Source: VRUE01 sp036557525
Lineage (GTDB): Bacteria > Actinomycetota > Thermoleophilia > Solirubrobacterales > 70-9
DNA: 27,527 bases
Reading direction: 5' to 3'
NCBI GenBank assembly: GCA_036557525.1
Contig: DATBHH010000103.1
Span: forward strand, 1-27,527
Part shown: in pieces, positions 14,910-22,253 of the stretch
Position numbering within the stretch: the stretch's first letter is position 1
How the letters are laid out: each line of letters begins with the position of its first letter
The notes under the pieces: generated by a model
Told to the model about the DNA's origin: nothing
The model's database searches: none
Seen by the model: the letters and a program-made list of their open reading frames with translations, nothing else
Program-made: the position numbers and the translations under genes

Positions 14910-15560
14910 CTACCCGGCGGCGCCGGGGAGCTCGGCGCTACCGCGCACGAGCGGCGTGATCAGCGGCGGCGCCTTCGGCATCGCACCCTCCGAGGAGCCC
15001 TCCACGGTGAAGCCGGCGTCCGCGATCGCGGCGAGGGTGTCGCGGTTGCAGTGGCAGCCGTCGGCGAAGAGCTTCCAGGGCCCGTGCAGGCGGTCCTGCC
15101 AGCGGGCCAGGCCGGCGTCCGCGGAGCGCACATGCTCGACGAACAGGAGCCTTCCGCCCGGTTTGAGGATCCGCGCGGTCTCGGCCAGCGCCGCGTCCTG
15201 GTCGGGGACCGTGCAGAGCACCAGCGTGTAGACGGCGGTGTCGAAGGTCGAGTCGGCGAACGGAAGCCGTTCGGCCGGCGCCTGGACGACCTCGGCGTCG
15301 AGGCCGGCCTCCCGCACCCTCGGGCGCAGCCGCTTGATCATGTGCGGGTCGGGCTCGGCGAACACCAGCTCGGTGACCGCCTCCGGGTAGAGGCCGATGT
15401 TGGCGCCGGTGCCGCTGCCGACGTCGATCGTCCGGCCGCTCGCGGCGGCGAGGGTCTCGCGGCGCATCTCGCGCAGACCGGCCTCCTCGGTTCCCCTGGT
15501 GAGCCGGTCGTAGCAGGCGGAGAAGAGCCGCCCCCAGGTCGCGTCGTAGAGACGGCCCAT
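14910..15560 (-). CDS. Class I SAM-dependent methyltransferase (METTL7/UbiE-like)
   Basis: The protein has 216 residues. The N-terminus MGRLYDATWGRLFSACYD resembles small-molecule methyltransferases that act on phospholipids or quinones. Motif I is TIDVGSGTGANIGLYP, the acidic SAM-ribose residue lies in VFAEPDPHM, motif III is ARILKPGGRLLFVEHV, and DGCHCNRDTLAAI near residue 175 is a METTL7-type feature. A TAGGAT box 11 bases before the ATG suggests its own promoter, and it also lies 26 bases after the SDR stop, so read-through from the thiolase-SDR unit is likely. The substrate is unknown. Confidence 0.87.
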   Translation of the reverse strand: MGRLYDATWGRLFSACYDRLTRGTEEAGLREMRRETLAAASGRTIDVGSGTGANIGLYPEAVTELVFAEPDPHMIKRLRPRVREAGLDAEVVQAPAERLPFADSTFDTAVYTLVLCTVPDQDAALAETARILKPGGRLLFVEHVRSADAGLARWQDRLHGPWKLFADGCHCNRDTLAAIADAGFTVEGSSEGAMPKAPPLITPLVRGSAELPGAAG

Positions 15561-15571
15561 CGCGTGGGCCG

Positions 15572-15577
15572 ATCCTA
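15572..15577 (-). promoter_or_regulatory. TAGGAT -10 element, METTL7-like methyltransferase
   Basis: TAGGAT on the minus strand lies 11 bases before ATG 15560 and fits TAnnnT. It would give a leader of about four bases and no Shine-Dalgarno sequence. Confidence 0.45.
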
Positions 15578-15586
15578 ACGCCCCGC

Positions 15587-16495
<909 letters not shown>

Positions 16496-16500
16496 CCTGA

Positions 16501-16506
16501 CCTCCT
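16501..16506 (-). promoter_or_regulatory. Strong Shine-Dalgarno AGGAGG for the SDR gene
   Basis: AGGAGG on the minus strand, 5 bases before ATG 16495, in the 25-base thiolase-SDR gap. It contrasts with the many starts here that have no ribosome-binding site. Confidence 0.8.
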
Positions 16507-16520
16507 CGACCCGGCTTCCC

Positions 16521-17714
16521 TCAGGCTGCCGGCTTGTAGACGGTGACCACGGCGGCGCCGCCGAGGCCGATGTTGTGCTGCAGGGCGACCTTAGCCCCGT
16601 CGACCTGGCGCCTGTCGGCTTCGCCGCGCAGCTGCCAGGTCAGCTCCGAGCACTGCGCCAGCCCGGTCGCCCCGAGCGGGTGACCCTTCGAGATCAGCCC
16701 TCCGGAGGGGTTGACGACGACCTCGCCGCCGTAGGTGGTCGCTTCCTCCTCGACCAGCTTGTGGCCCTCCCCCTCCCCCGCGAAGCCGAGCGCTTCGTAG
16801 GTGATGAGCTCGTTGGCGCTGAAGCAATCGTGAAGCTCGCAGACGTCGACCTCCTCCGGGGCGACTCCCGCTTCGGCGTAGGCCCGTTCGGCCGCGGTCT
16901 TCGACATGTCGGAGCCGACGATCTTCATGCAGTCGGTGTCCTCGGCGAAGGTCGAGGAGAGGTCGGTGATCATCGCCTGGCCGACGATCTCGACCGCCTG
17001 TCCCCAGAGGTCGTGCGAGTCGACATAACTCTCGGAGGCGACGATCGCGCAGGCCGAGCCGTCGGACGTCGGCGAGCACTGCAGCTTCGTCAGCGGGTCG
17101 TGGATCATCCTCGCCGCCTTGATCTCCTCGATCGTGTACTCGTCCTGGAACTGGGCGTAGGGGTTGTTGACCGAGTGCTTGTGGTTCTTCCACCCGATCC
17201 AGGCGAAATGGTCGGGGTTCGAGCCGTACTTCTCCATGTGATCGCGGCCGGCGTTGCCGAACATCTGCGGCGCCGGCGGCGACTGCTCGGGGTCGCGGAG
17301 CTCGAACATCCGCGTCGCGTGCTTGTCGAGGGCGTTGGTCCGGTCGGTGTACTTGACGCCGAGGCTGCCCGGCTCCATCTTCTCGAAGCCGACCGCCAGC
17401 GCGCACTCGGCGAGGCCGCCCTTGACCGCCTGGCGGGCGAGGAACAGCGCCGAGGAGCCGGTCGAGCAGTTGTTGTTGACGTTGATCACCGGGATCCCGG
17501 TCAGACCGAGCTGGTAGAGCGCGCGCTGGCCGTAGGTTGAGTCGCCGTAGCAGTAGCCGGCGAAGGCCTGCTCGACGTCCTCGTAGGCGATCCCGGCATC
17601 GGACAGTGCCTTCTCCCCCGCCTCCTTGGCCCAGTCCGGGTAGTCCCCCTCCTTGGTGCCGGGCTTCTCGAACCTGGTCATCCCGACCCCGATCACGAAC
17701 GTGCGGTTGCTCAA
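16521..17714 (-). CDS. Thiolase family protein, SCP-x/lipid-transfer type acetyl-CoA acetyltransferase
   Basis: This 397-residue thiolase is of the SCP-2/SCP-x type. The nucleophilic cysteine is C83 in VNNNCSTGSSAL. The second-half motifs ELHDCFSANEL and GGLISKGHPLGATG supply the catalytic histidines, and the sequence closes with NIGLGGAAVV. Such enzymes cleave or form beta-ketoacyl-CoA in fatty-acid or sterol side-chain degradation. The start is TTG 17714, with AGGAG (17725-17721) 6 bases upstream. A 14-base palindrome sits over the predicted transcription start, suggesting repression, perhaps by a TetR-family regulator encoded elsewhere. The SDR follows directly. Confidence 0.93.
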   Translation of the reverse strand: MSNRTFVIGVGMTRFEKPGTKEGDYPDWAKEAGEKALSDAGIAYEDVEQAFAGYCYGDSTYGQRALYQLGLTGIPVINVNNNCSTGSSALFLARQAVKGGLAECALAVGFEKMEPGSLGVKYTDRTNALDKHATRMFELRDPEQSPPAPQMFGNAGRDHMEKYGSNPDHFAWIGWKNHKHSVNNPYAQFQDEYTIEEIKAARMIHDPLTKLQCSPTSDGSACAIVASESYVDSHDLWGQAVEIVGQAMITDLSSTFAEDTDCMKIVGSDMSKTAAERAYAEAGVAPEEVDVCELHDCFSANELITYEALGFAGEGEGHKLVEEEATTYGGEVVVNPSGGLISKGHPLGATGLAQCSELTWQLRGEADRRQVDGAKVALQHNIGLGGAAVVTVYKPAA

Positions 17715-17720
17715 AGTTGG

Positions 17721-17725
17721 CTCCT
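17721..17725 (-). promoter_or_regulatory. Shine-Dalgarno AGGAG deciding the TTG start of the thiolase
   Basis: AGGAG on the minus strand, 6 bases before TTG 17714. It supports the rare TTG initiation codon. Confidence 0.7.
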
Positions 17726-17734
17726 AAAGCTGAT

Positions 17735-17748
17735 TGGCTGGTCAGCCA
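17735..17748. promoter_or_regulatory. Palindromic operator TGGCTG-GT-CAGCCA upstream of the thiolase
   Basis: A perfect 6+2+6 inverted repeat lies 3 bases downstream of a minus-strand TAGATT box, covering the predicted thiolase transcription start. A repressor bound here would block the thiolase-SDR unit. TetR-family regulators of acyl-CoA genes commonly use sites of this size, but the regulator is not in the window. Confidence 0.5.
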
Positions 17749-17751
17749 GGA

Positions 17752-17757
17752 AATCTA
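17752..17757 (-). promoter_or_regulatory. TAGATT -10 element, thiolase-SDR unit
   Basis: TAGATT on the minus strand, next to the palindromic operator. It would give a leader of about 30 bases carrying the AGGAG site. Confidence 0.45.
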
Positions 17758-17772
17758 CAGACTTATCCGGAC

Positions 17773-17778
17773 TAGCCT
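17773..17778 (+). promoter_or_regulatory. TAGCCT -10 element, Kdp histidine kinase gene
   Basis: TAGCCT ends 9 bases before ATG 17788 and fits TAnnnT. There is no Shine-Dalgarno sequence. It diverges from the thiolase promoter, with 15 bases between the two -10 boxes. Confidence 0.5.
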
Positions 17779-17787
17779 TAGCCAGAG

Positions 17788-18909
17788 ATGAAACCCGGCG
17801 GATCGATCTGGGCCGGACTGGCGACGATGGTCGCCTCGATCGCGGCGATCACCGGTGTGATCTTCGCGATCCGCGGACACGTGCCGGTCGTCTCGACCGG
17901 GGTTCTGTATCTGCTCGCGGTGCTGCTCGTCTCGACCTACTGGGGATTCTGGCTCGGGGCCCTGACCTCGGTTCTCAGCGCGGCGGCGTTCAACTGGTTC
18001 CACCTCCCCCCCACCGGCCGGTTCACGATCGCGGATTCCGAGAACTGGGTCGCGATCGGCGTCTACGTGGTGACCGCGCTCGTCGCCTCCTCGTTGGCAG
18101 GGGTGGCGCGCGCCCGGGCCGAAGAGGCGGAGCGCGAGCGCGAGGCCGCCGACCGGGCCCGGGCCGAGCTCGAAGAGCTGGCCGAGGAGCGCGAGCGGAT
18201 GGAGGCCGAGGTGATCGAAGCGGAGGCCCTGCGGCGCAGCGACGAGCTGAAGACGGCGCTCCTGCGCTCGGTCTCGCACGACCTGCGGACGCCGCTCACC
18301 TCCGTGATCGCCGCCGGCGCCGCGCTCGACTCGCCCAACCTCTCCGATGCCGAGCGGGCGGAGCTGAGCGAGGCGGTCGTCGCCGAGGGCAAGCGGCTCT
18401 CGCGCCTGGTCGAGAACCTGCTCGACGTCTCCCGGTTGGAAACCGGCGGGGCCGAGCCCCACCGCGAGCAGGTCGACGTGACCGAGGTGCTGGAGGCGGC
18501 TCGCGAGTCGCTCGGCCTCGATCGCGGCACCGTCCGGATCGCCGGTGAGACCAACCTGCCGCCGCTCAGGGCCGACCCGGCGCAGCTCGAGCGTGCCTTC
18601 GCGAACCTGATCGAGAACGGGTACCGCCACAGCCACGGCCGCCCGGTCTTCGCCGACCGCCGCGTGGTCGAGGGCCGTATCGTCGTCAGGGTCGTCGACC
18701 AGGGGCCCGGAATCCCGGAAGCGGAGTGGGAGCGGATCTTCGAGCCCTTCTACCGGGTCAACGGCGCCGGCGGCGGCTCCGGGCTGGGCCTCGCGATCGC
18801 CAAGGGGTTCGTCGAGGCGAACGGGGGCAGGATCACGGTCGAATCGCTGCCCGGCCAGGGCTCGGCCTTCGTCGTCTCGTTCGAGGGGGACGGACAAGAG
18901 CGGGCATGA
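17788..18909 (+). CDS. kdpD: KdpD C-terminal half: DUF4118 membrane region plus histidine kinase
   Basis: This 373-residue sensor kinase matches the C-terminal half of KdpD, which controls K+-transport genes through KdpE. Four membrane segments (about 8-28, 35-50, 51-70, 87-108) form a DUF4118 domain. A charged coiled-coil linker (108-155) follows, then the HisKA box SVSHDLRTP with phospho-acceptor H164, N-box NLIENGYRHS (N277), D-box DQGPGIP (304-310) and glycine loop GGGSGLGLA (328-336). The N-terminal KdpD ATPase-like sensor and USP domain are absent; a separate gene at 24330 encodes them. There is no GAF domain. The TGA overlaps kdpE by four bases (ATGA). Confidence 0.9.
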   Translation: MKPGGSIWAGLATMVASIAAITGVIFAIRGHVPVVSTGVLYLLAVLLVSTYWGFWLGALTSVLSAAAFNWFHLPPTGRFTIADSENWVAIGVYVVTALVASSLAGVARARAEEAEREREAADRARAELEELAEERERMEAEVIEAEALRRSDELKTALLRSVSHDLRTPLTSVIAAGAALDSPNLSDAERAELSEAVVAEGKRLSRLVENLLDVSRLETGGAEPHREQVDVTEVLEAARESLGLDRGTVRIAGETNLPPLRADPAQLERAFANLIENGYRHSHGRPVFADRRVVEGRIVVRVVDQGPGIPEAEWERIFEPFYRVNGAGGGSGLGLAIAKGFVEANGGRITVESLPGQGSAFVVSFEGDGQERA

Positions 18910-19586
18910 GCGACGCAACGCGCATCCTCGTCTGCGACGACGAGCCGCAGATCCTTCGTGCCCTGCGGGTGATCCTCCGCGACGCCGGCTACGAGGCGGT
19001 GACGACCAGCAGCGGCGAGGAGGCGCTCGACGCCGCCGCGGTGACCCCGCCCGCGGCGGCGATCATCGACCTGATGCTGCCCGACATCGACGGGGTCGTG
19101 GTGACCGAACGGCTGCGCGAGTGGAGCGAGATGCCGATCATCGTCCTCTCCGCGGTCGGCGAGGAGGAAGAGAAGGTGCGCGCCCTCGCGGCCGGGGCCG
19201 ACGACTACGTCGAGAAGCCGTTCGGGCCGCCGGAGCTGATCGCCCGCCTCGAGGCGGCGCTGCGGCGGGCGCGACCAGAGGCGAGCGAGCCGGTGATCAG
19301 CGCCGACGGGATCGAGATCGACCTCGGCGCCCGCAGCGTCCGCCGCGACGGCGAGGAGGTGCACCTGACCCCGACCGAGTTCGAGCTGCTGCGGACGCTC
19401 GCCGTCAACCGCGGACGGCTGATGACGCACCGCAACCTGCTGGTCGAGGTCTGGGGCCTGCAGTACGAGGACGACCTCCAGGTCCTGCGCGCGCACATCG
19501 CCAACCTGCGACGCAAGATCGAGCCCGCTGGCGGCCCCCGCTACATCCGCACCGACCCGGGCGTCGGGTACCGTTTCGCCGCCTAG
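18906..19586 (+). CDS. kdpE: Response regulator KdpE (OmpR/PhoB family)
   Basis: This 226-residue regulator has a receiver domain with acidic pair DDE (11-13), phospho-acceptor D55 in IIDLMLPDIDG, Thr/Ser switch position in VLSAVGE, and Lys in VEKPFGPPEL. A winged-helix DNA-binding domain follows with LTPTEFELLRTL and the terminal hairpin YIRTDPGVGYRF. KdpE receives phosphate from the kinase encoded immediately upstream and activates kdp transcription. The start at ATG 18906 overlaps the kinase stop. The gene precedes the transport subunits by about 90 bases, the largest gap in the locus, where its target site is expected. Confidence 0.93.
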   Translation: MSDATRILVCDDEPQILRALRVILRDAGYEAVTTSSGEEALDAAAVTPPAAAIIDLMLPDIDGVVVTERLREWSEMPIIVLSAVGEEEEKVRALAAGADDYVEKPFGPPELIARLEAALRRARPEASEPVISADGIEIDLGARSVRRDGEEVHLTPTEFELLRTLAVNRGRLMTHRNLLVEVWGLQYEDDLQVLRAHIANLRRKIEPAGGPRYIRTDPGVGYRFAA

Positions 19587-19673
19587 GGGGATTCGGGCGG
19601 CCTTTACGAAATCTGTATGCGTAGCGGCGCGAAGTTGATGCCGCCTTGAGGGGGGGTGATCGATGATCGGCAC
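19587..19673 (+). promoter_or_regulatory. Gap between kdpE and the kdp structural genes, candidate KdpE site
   Basis: These 87 bases hold the only A/T-rich patch in the locus (19603-19619), with TTTACG at 19603-19608 and a related TGTATG at 19614-19619, spaced 11 bases as expected for tandem OmpR-family half-sites. A weak 5-bp hairpin (GCGGC 19624-19628 with GCCGC 19640-19644) follows. I see no TAnnnT box next to a start, so this promoter differs from the leaderless type. The binding-site call is tentative. Confidence 0.3.
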
Positions 19674-19754
19674 GTGGACCTCGTCTCCATCGCACTCGCA
19701 CTTCTCGCCTTCGTTGTGTTCTACGCCCTGATCGAGGCGTTGGACCGGGTATGA
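19674..19754 (+). CDS. 26-residue single-helix membrane micro-protein preceding kdpF
   Basis: GTG 19674 opens a 26-codon frame starting MDLVSIALALLAFVVFY and ending ALDRV, with its TGA (19752-19754) overlapping the kdpF ATG (ATGA). Almost the whole peptide is one hydrophobic helix with a charged C-terminal cap containing E, D and R. I know of similar short frames before kdpF in other bacteria, usually unannotated, but could not check this. It may be an extra small KdpFABC subunit or a regulator. No strong Shine-Dalgarno sequence is near the GTG; the G-run at 19650-19656 is too distant. Confidence 0.5.
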   Translation: MDLVSIALALLAFVVFYALIEALDRV

Positions 19755-19840
19755 GCTCCGCCGAGCTCTTCGGGCTGATCGTCTCGGTCCTCGTCTTCGG
19801 CTACCTCTGCTACGCGCTGTTCCGGGGTGAGAACCTGTGA
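19751..19840 (+). CDS. kdpF: Potassium-transporting ATPase subunit KdpF
   Basis: KdpF is a single-helix peptide that stabilises the KdpFABC complex. This 29-residue frame (MSSAELFGLIVSVLVFGYL, ending FRGENL) has one membrane helix and the length and position of KdpF. Its TGA overlaps the kdpA GTG (GTGA), so it should be translated together with kdpA, and its ATG overlaps the stop of the preceding micro-ORF. Confidence 0.8.
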   Translation: MSSAELFGLIVSVLVFGYLCYALFRGENL

Positions 19841-21597
19841 CCGCCCAGGGCTGGCTCCAGATCGCGATCTACGTCGCCGTGCTGACCGCGTTGGTGCCGC
19901 CGCTCGGCGGCTACATGGCGCGCGTCTACCAACGCGAACGCACCTTCCTCACCCCCGTGCTCGGCCCACTGGAGCGCCTGATCTACCGCTGCATCGGGGT
20001 CAGGCCCGAGGCACAGGGCCAGGACTGGAAGGCCTACGGCAAGACGGTGATCGTGTTCAGCGCCCTGTTCTGGGGCTTCCTCTACCTGATCCTCCGGACC
20101 CAGGACATCACGCCGTTCAACCCCGAAGGGTTCGGCTCCGGCCCCTGGGACCTCAGCTTCAGCACCACCTCCTCGTTCATCACCAACACCAACTGGCAGT
20201 TCTACGGGGGCGAAACGACGCTCTCCTACTTCAGCCAGATGTTCGGCCTCGCGGTTCAGAACTTCATCTCGGCCGCTGTCGGGATGGCGGTCCTCGCGGC
20301 GGTGATCCGCGGCTTCGCCTCGCGCGGCGCGAAGGAGCTCGGCAACTTCTGGGAGGACCTGACCAGGTCGGTCCTCTACATCCTCCTGCCGATCTCGATC
20401 GTCGGCGCCCTGTTCCTCGTCTCCCAGGGAGTCGTACAGACGCTGGCGGGGGGCGACAGCCTGAAGACCCTCGCCGGCTTCGAACAGGTTCTCTCCGTGG
20501 GCCCGGCGGCGTCGCAGATCGCGATCAAGCAGCTGGGCACGAACGGCGGCGGCTTCTGGAACGTCAACTCGTCCTTCCCGTTCGAGAACCCCACCCAATT
20601 CTCCAACTTCGTCGAGAACCTCTTCATCCTCCTGATCCCCGCCGCGGCGACCGCGCAGTTCGGGCGGATGGTGGGTAGCCGGCGCCAGGGCTGGGCGCTC
20701 TACGCGGCGATGCTCGCATTGCTCGTCGTCTCGATCGGCGTCGCCTACGGCGCCGAGCAGAACGGCTCGCCCGCCCAGCACGCCGCCGGAATCTCGACGG
20801 CCGCCGCCGACGGCACGACCGGGGGCAACCTCGAGGGCAAGGAGCAGCGCTTCGGGATCGCCGACTCGAGCCTCTGGGAGACGACGACGACCGCCGCCTC
20901 GAACGGGTCGGTCGACTCCGCTCACGACTCCTACACCGGCCTCGGCGGGACGGCCGCGCTGGCCAACATGATGACCGGCGAGGTGGTGTTCGGCGGCGTC
21001 GGGTCGGGCCTGTACGGGATGCTCCTCTTCGTCCTCCTCGCCGTCTTCATCGCCGGGCTGATGGTCGGGCGGACACCGGAGTACCTGGGCAAGAAGGTCC
21101 ACTCCAGGGAGGTCAAGCTCGTCCTCGTCGGCGTCCTCACGATGCCGCTGATCGTCCTCTTCACGGTGGCGCTCTCGGTGGCGACGAAGTACGGCGGCCC
21201 CTCGGTCTACAACCCACTGCCGCAGGGCTTCTCGGAAACGCTCTACGCCTACGTCTCGCAGGGGAACAACAACGGCTCTGCCTTCGCCGGCTTCACCGGG
21301 TTCGTGCAACCCAACGCCCCGGGCAACGTCGGCTCCTACACGGTCGCCTTCGCCAACATCGCCGGCGGTCTGACGATGTTGATCTGCCGCTTCATCCCGC
21401 TGCTCGCGGCGCTCGCCGTGGCGGGGTCGCTGGCGCCGAAGCGGCCGGCACCGGTCGGCCTCGGCACGATGCGCACCGACAGCCCGACCTTCGTCGTCCT
21501 GCTGATCGGGACGATCCTGCTCGTCGCCCTGCTCACCTTCGTGCCCGCCCTCCTCCTCGGGCCGGTCGTCCAATCGCTCACGACCCAGCTCTTCTGA
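19837..21597 (+). CDS. kdpA: Potassium-transporting ATPase subunit KdpA (K+ channel-like subunit)
   Basis: KdpA selects K+ and hands it to KdpB through an internal tunnel. The 586-residue protein is somewhat longer than the roughly 557 of E. coli and has about ten membrane helices. All four selectivity-filter loops are present: TNTNWQ (116-121), GTNGGG (234-239), GGVGSG (386-391) and GNNNGS (476-481). A polar extracytoplasmic stretch at about 305-365 (rich in A, T, S and G) is longer than usual and accounts for much of the extra length. Start GTG 19837 overlaps kdpF. The TGA overlaps kdpC by one base. Confidence 0.97.
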   Translation: MTAQGWLQIAIYVAVLTALVPPLGGYMARVYQRERTFLTPVLGPLERLIYRCIGVRPEAQGQDWKAYGKTVIVFSALFWGFLYLILRTQDITPFNPEGFGSGPWDLSFSTTSSFITNTNWQFYGGETTLSYFSQMFGLAVQNFISAAVGMAVLAAVIRGFASRGAKELGNFWEDLTRSVLYILLPISIVGALFLVSQGVVQTLAGGDSLKTLAGFEQVLSVGPAASQIAIKQLGTNGGGFWNVNSSFPFENPTQFSNFVENLFILLIPAAATAQFGRMVGSRRQGWALYAAMLALLVVSIGVAYGAEQNGSPAQHAAGISTAAADGTTGGNLEGKEQRFGIADSSLWETTTTAASNGSVDSAHDSYTGLGGTAALANMMTGEVVFGGVGSGLYGMLLFVLLAVFIAGLMVGRTPEYLGKKVHSREVKLVLVGVLTMPLIVLFTVALSVATKYGGPSVYNPLPQGFSETLYAYVSQGNNNGSAFAGFTGFVQPNAPGNVGSYTVAFANIAGGLTMLICRFIPLLAALAVAGSLAPKRPAPVGLGTMRTDSPTFVVLLIGTILLVALLTFVPALLLGPVVQSLTTQLF

Positions 21598-22253
21598 TGC
21601 CCGGCGCCAGGGACATACTCCGACCGGCGATCGCGATCGTGGTCTTCAGCCTGCTGCTGGGCCTGGTCTATCCGCTGGTGATGACCGGGCTCGCCCAGGT
21701 GCTGTTCCCGAAGAGCGCCGACGGAAGCAGGGTCGAACTCGACGGCAGGGTCGTCGGCTCGGAACTGATCGGGCAGGACTTCCGCCGCCCGGTGATCAGC
21801 CCCAGCGGAAAGCCGAAGCTCGACGAAGAAGGCGAACCGGAACTCGAACCGGACCCGGCCTACTTCCAGAGCCGGCCGTCGGTGACCGGCTACAGCGCCA
21901 ACGTCTCCTACTTCAACAACCTCGGGCCGAACAACAGGGAACTGTCCGAATTCATGGAAGAAGAACTGCAGGCCTACCTGAAGCTCGAGCGACCGTACGA
22001 CCCCGGCCTGACCGCCGCCGAGGTACCCGTCGACGCCGTCAGCACGTCCGCCTCCGGAGTGGACCCCCAGATCTCCCAGGCAAACGCGCGGATCCAGGCC
22101 CACCGGGTCGCCGCGGTGCGGGGCATGCCCCTGCAGCAGGTCATGGGACTGATCTCGGACAACACCGAAGGCCGCTTCCTCGGCCTCCTCGGCGAGCCGG
22201 GCGTGAACGTCCTCAAGCTGAACATCGCACTTGACAAGGAAGCCCCACGATGA
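21597..22253 (+). CDS. kdpC: Potassium-transporting ATPase subunit KdpC
   Basis: KdpC has one N-terminal membrane helix (about 8-33) and an exported domain that supports the transport complex. This version has 218 residues, about 28 more than E. coli. Family motifs are GSELIGQDF (54-62), YFQSRPSVTGYS (89-100), DAVSTSASGVDP and ANARIQAHRVA. The extra length is largely an acidic proline-rich insertion at about 64-86 (LDEEGEPELEPDP) between the first two motifs. The DPHIS found in many homologues reads DPQIS. Glutamate is 14 GAA to 3 GAG. It lies before kdpB, not after it, and overlaps both neighbours. Confidence 0.95.
   Translation: MPGARDILRPAIAIVVFSLLLGLVYPLVMTGLAQVLFPKSADGSRVELDGRVVGSELIGQDFRRPVISPSGKPKLDEEGEPELEPDPAYFQSRPSVTGYSANVSYFNNLGPNNRELSEFMEEELQAYLKLERPYDPGLTAAEVPVDAVSTSASGVDPQISQANARIQAHRVAAVRGMPLQQVMGLISDNTEGRFLGLLGEPGVNVLKLNIALDKEAPR

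Noticed and set aside
19587..19673. c-di-AMP (ydaO-type) riboswitch before kdp genes
   Set aside because: The gap is only 87 bases, too short for that riboswitch, and shows no matching conserved elements.
19810..21573. 587-residue minus-strand frame opposite kdpA
   Set aside because: Extremely Asp/Arg/Glu-rich shadow of kdpA with no fold signature.
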